Source: Thiocapsa roseopersicina (GTDB taxonomy: Bacteria > Pseudomonadota > Gammaproteobacteria > Chromatiales > Chromatiaceae). Taken from it: a stretch of 64,000 bases of DNA. The notes beneath the pieces are model-generated. The model made no database searches, was not told the DNA's origin, and saw only the letters and a program-made list of their open reading frames with translations. Shown piece by piece: positions 63,734 to 64,000 of the stretch; positions within the stretch are counted from its first letter, which is position 1, and each line of letters opens with the position of its first letter. Location: positions 62,001 to 126,000 of the forward strand of contig NZ_FNNZ01000010.1 of the NCBI RefSeq assembly GCF_900106925.1, given 5' to 3'. The position numbers and the translations under genes are program-made.

Positions 63734-64000
63734 ATGAACCTAACCGAATTAAAGAAAGCGCCCGTACCCGAGCTGGTCGCACTGGCCCAGTCGATGGAGA
63801 TCGAAGGCGTCGGGCGGTCGCGCAAACAGGACCTGATTTTCGCCATCCTCAAGGCGCAGGCCAAACGCGGCGAGGACATCTACGGTGACGGGGTGCTGGA
63901 GATCCTCACCGACGGTTTCGGATTCCTGCGGTCGGCCGACGCCTCCTATCTGGCCGGGCCGGACGACATCTATGTCTCCCCGAGCCAGATCCGCCGCTTC
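63734..64000 (+). CDS. rho: Transcription termination factor Rho, N-terminal part
   Basis: The frame starts [20 protein letters not shown] and continues through the N-terminal helix bundle into the cold-shock-like RNA-binding domain, with [20 protein letters not shown] and [12 protein letters not shown]. It runs off the window end after 89 residues. The N-terminus and trxA-rho order leave no doubt about the family. Confidence 0.97.
   Translation, partial: MNLTELKKAPVPELVALAQSMEIEGVGRSRKQDLIFAILKAQAKRGEDIYGDGVLEILTDGFGFLRSADASYLAGPDDIYVSPSQIRRF

Overview
The window is GC-rich, densely coded chromosomal DNA from a gammaproteobacterium. It is most likely a purple sulfur bacterium (Chromatiaceae, for example a Thiocapsa- or Thiocystis-like species). 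The basis is overall protein character, the split three-subunit transhydrogenase, hydrogenase-maturation genes, urease, and gamma-type neighbourhoods such as rhlB/trxA/rho, argS/SPOR and nudE/yrfG. No rRNA, tRNA, CRISPR array, prophage or intact transposase was seen. The genus is an inference; no marker gene settles it.

Layout. 1-10 kb: pntB-pntAB-pntAA, ppsR, a hypothetical, divergent hypC and hydrogenase protease, a small secreted Cys protein, hemerythrin, an SH3 protein, argD-argF and cytochrome b561. 10-20 kb: a decayed Gfo/Idh/MocA oxidoreductase, a 1367-residue membrane-embedded GlmS-like protein, an OmpR-type two-component pair, and a divergent PspA-like/membrane/VWA operon. 20-24 kb: a PIN-toxin remnant, then an operon of an ADP-ribosylglycohydrolase, two metallophosphoesterases and a small protein. 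24-30 kb: a permease, a TelA-like/DUF6384-like/coiled-coil operon, and a divergent Kbp (BON-LysM) gene. 30-36.5 kb: a private Hsp70-GrpE-J-like-TPR-zinc-ribbon chaperone cluster. 36.6-44.6 kb: SYLF protein, short LOV photoreceptor, Uma2 nuclease-like protein, CheB-CheR-PAS fusion and PAS-GGDEF-EAL protein. 44.7-49 kb: histidine phosphatase, PhoU, SPOR protein, argS. 49-55 kb: ompA-like, ureD, ureA, ureB, ureC. 55-60 kb: pta-ackA and a double-thioredoxin periplasmic protein. 60-64 kb: nudE, yrfG, rhlB, trxA and the 5' part of rho.

Two things stand out. First, the 10.7-14.8 kb gene joins a degenerate M50 (site-2-protease-like) membrane domain to a class II glutamine amidotransferase and two SIS-like domains separated by a transmembrane hairpin. 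Its putative nucleophile cysteine is internal, so it needs proteolysis to work. Second, five composite repeats of about 192-203 bp, plus solo or degenerate units, occupy intergenic gaps. Each has two roughly 86-bp units ending in T(T/G)AA-CCGCG/CGCGGTT(T/C)AA around an AT-rich centre. Four of the five lie exactly on or against the stop codon of the neighbouring gene in the same phase, and one fills the ureA-ureB gap.

Functions are assigned by reading protein motifs only; no database search was possible.
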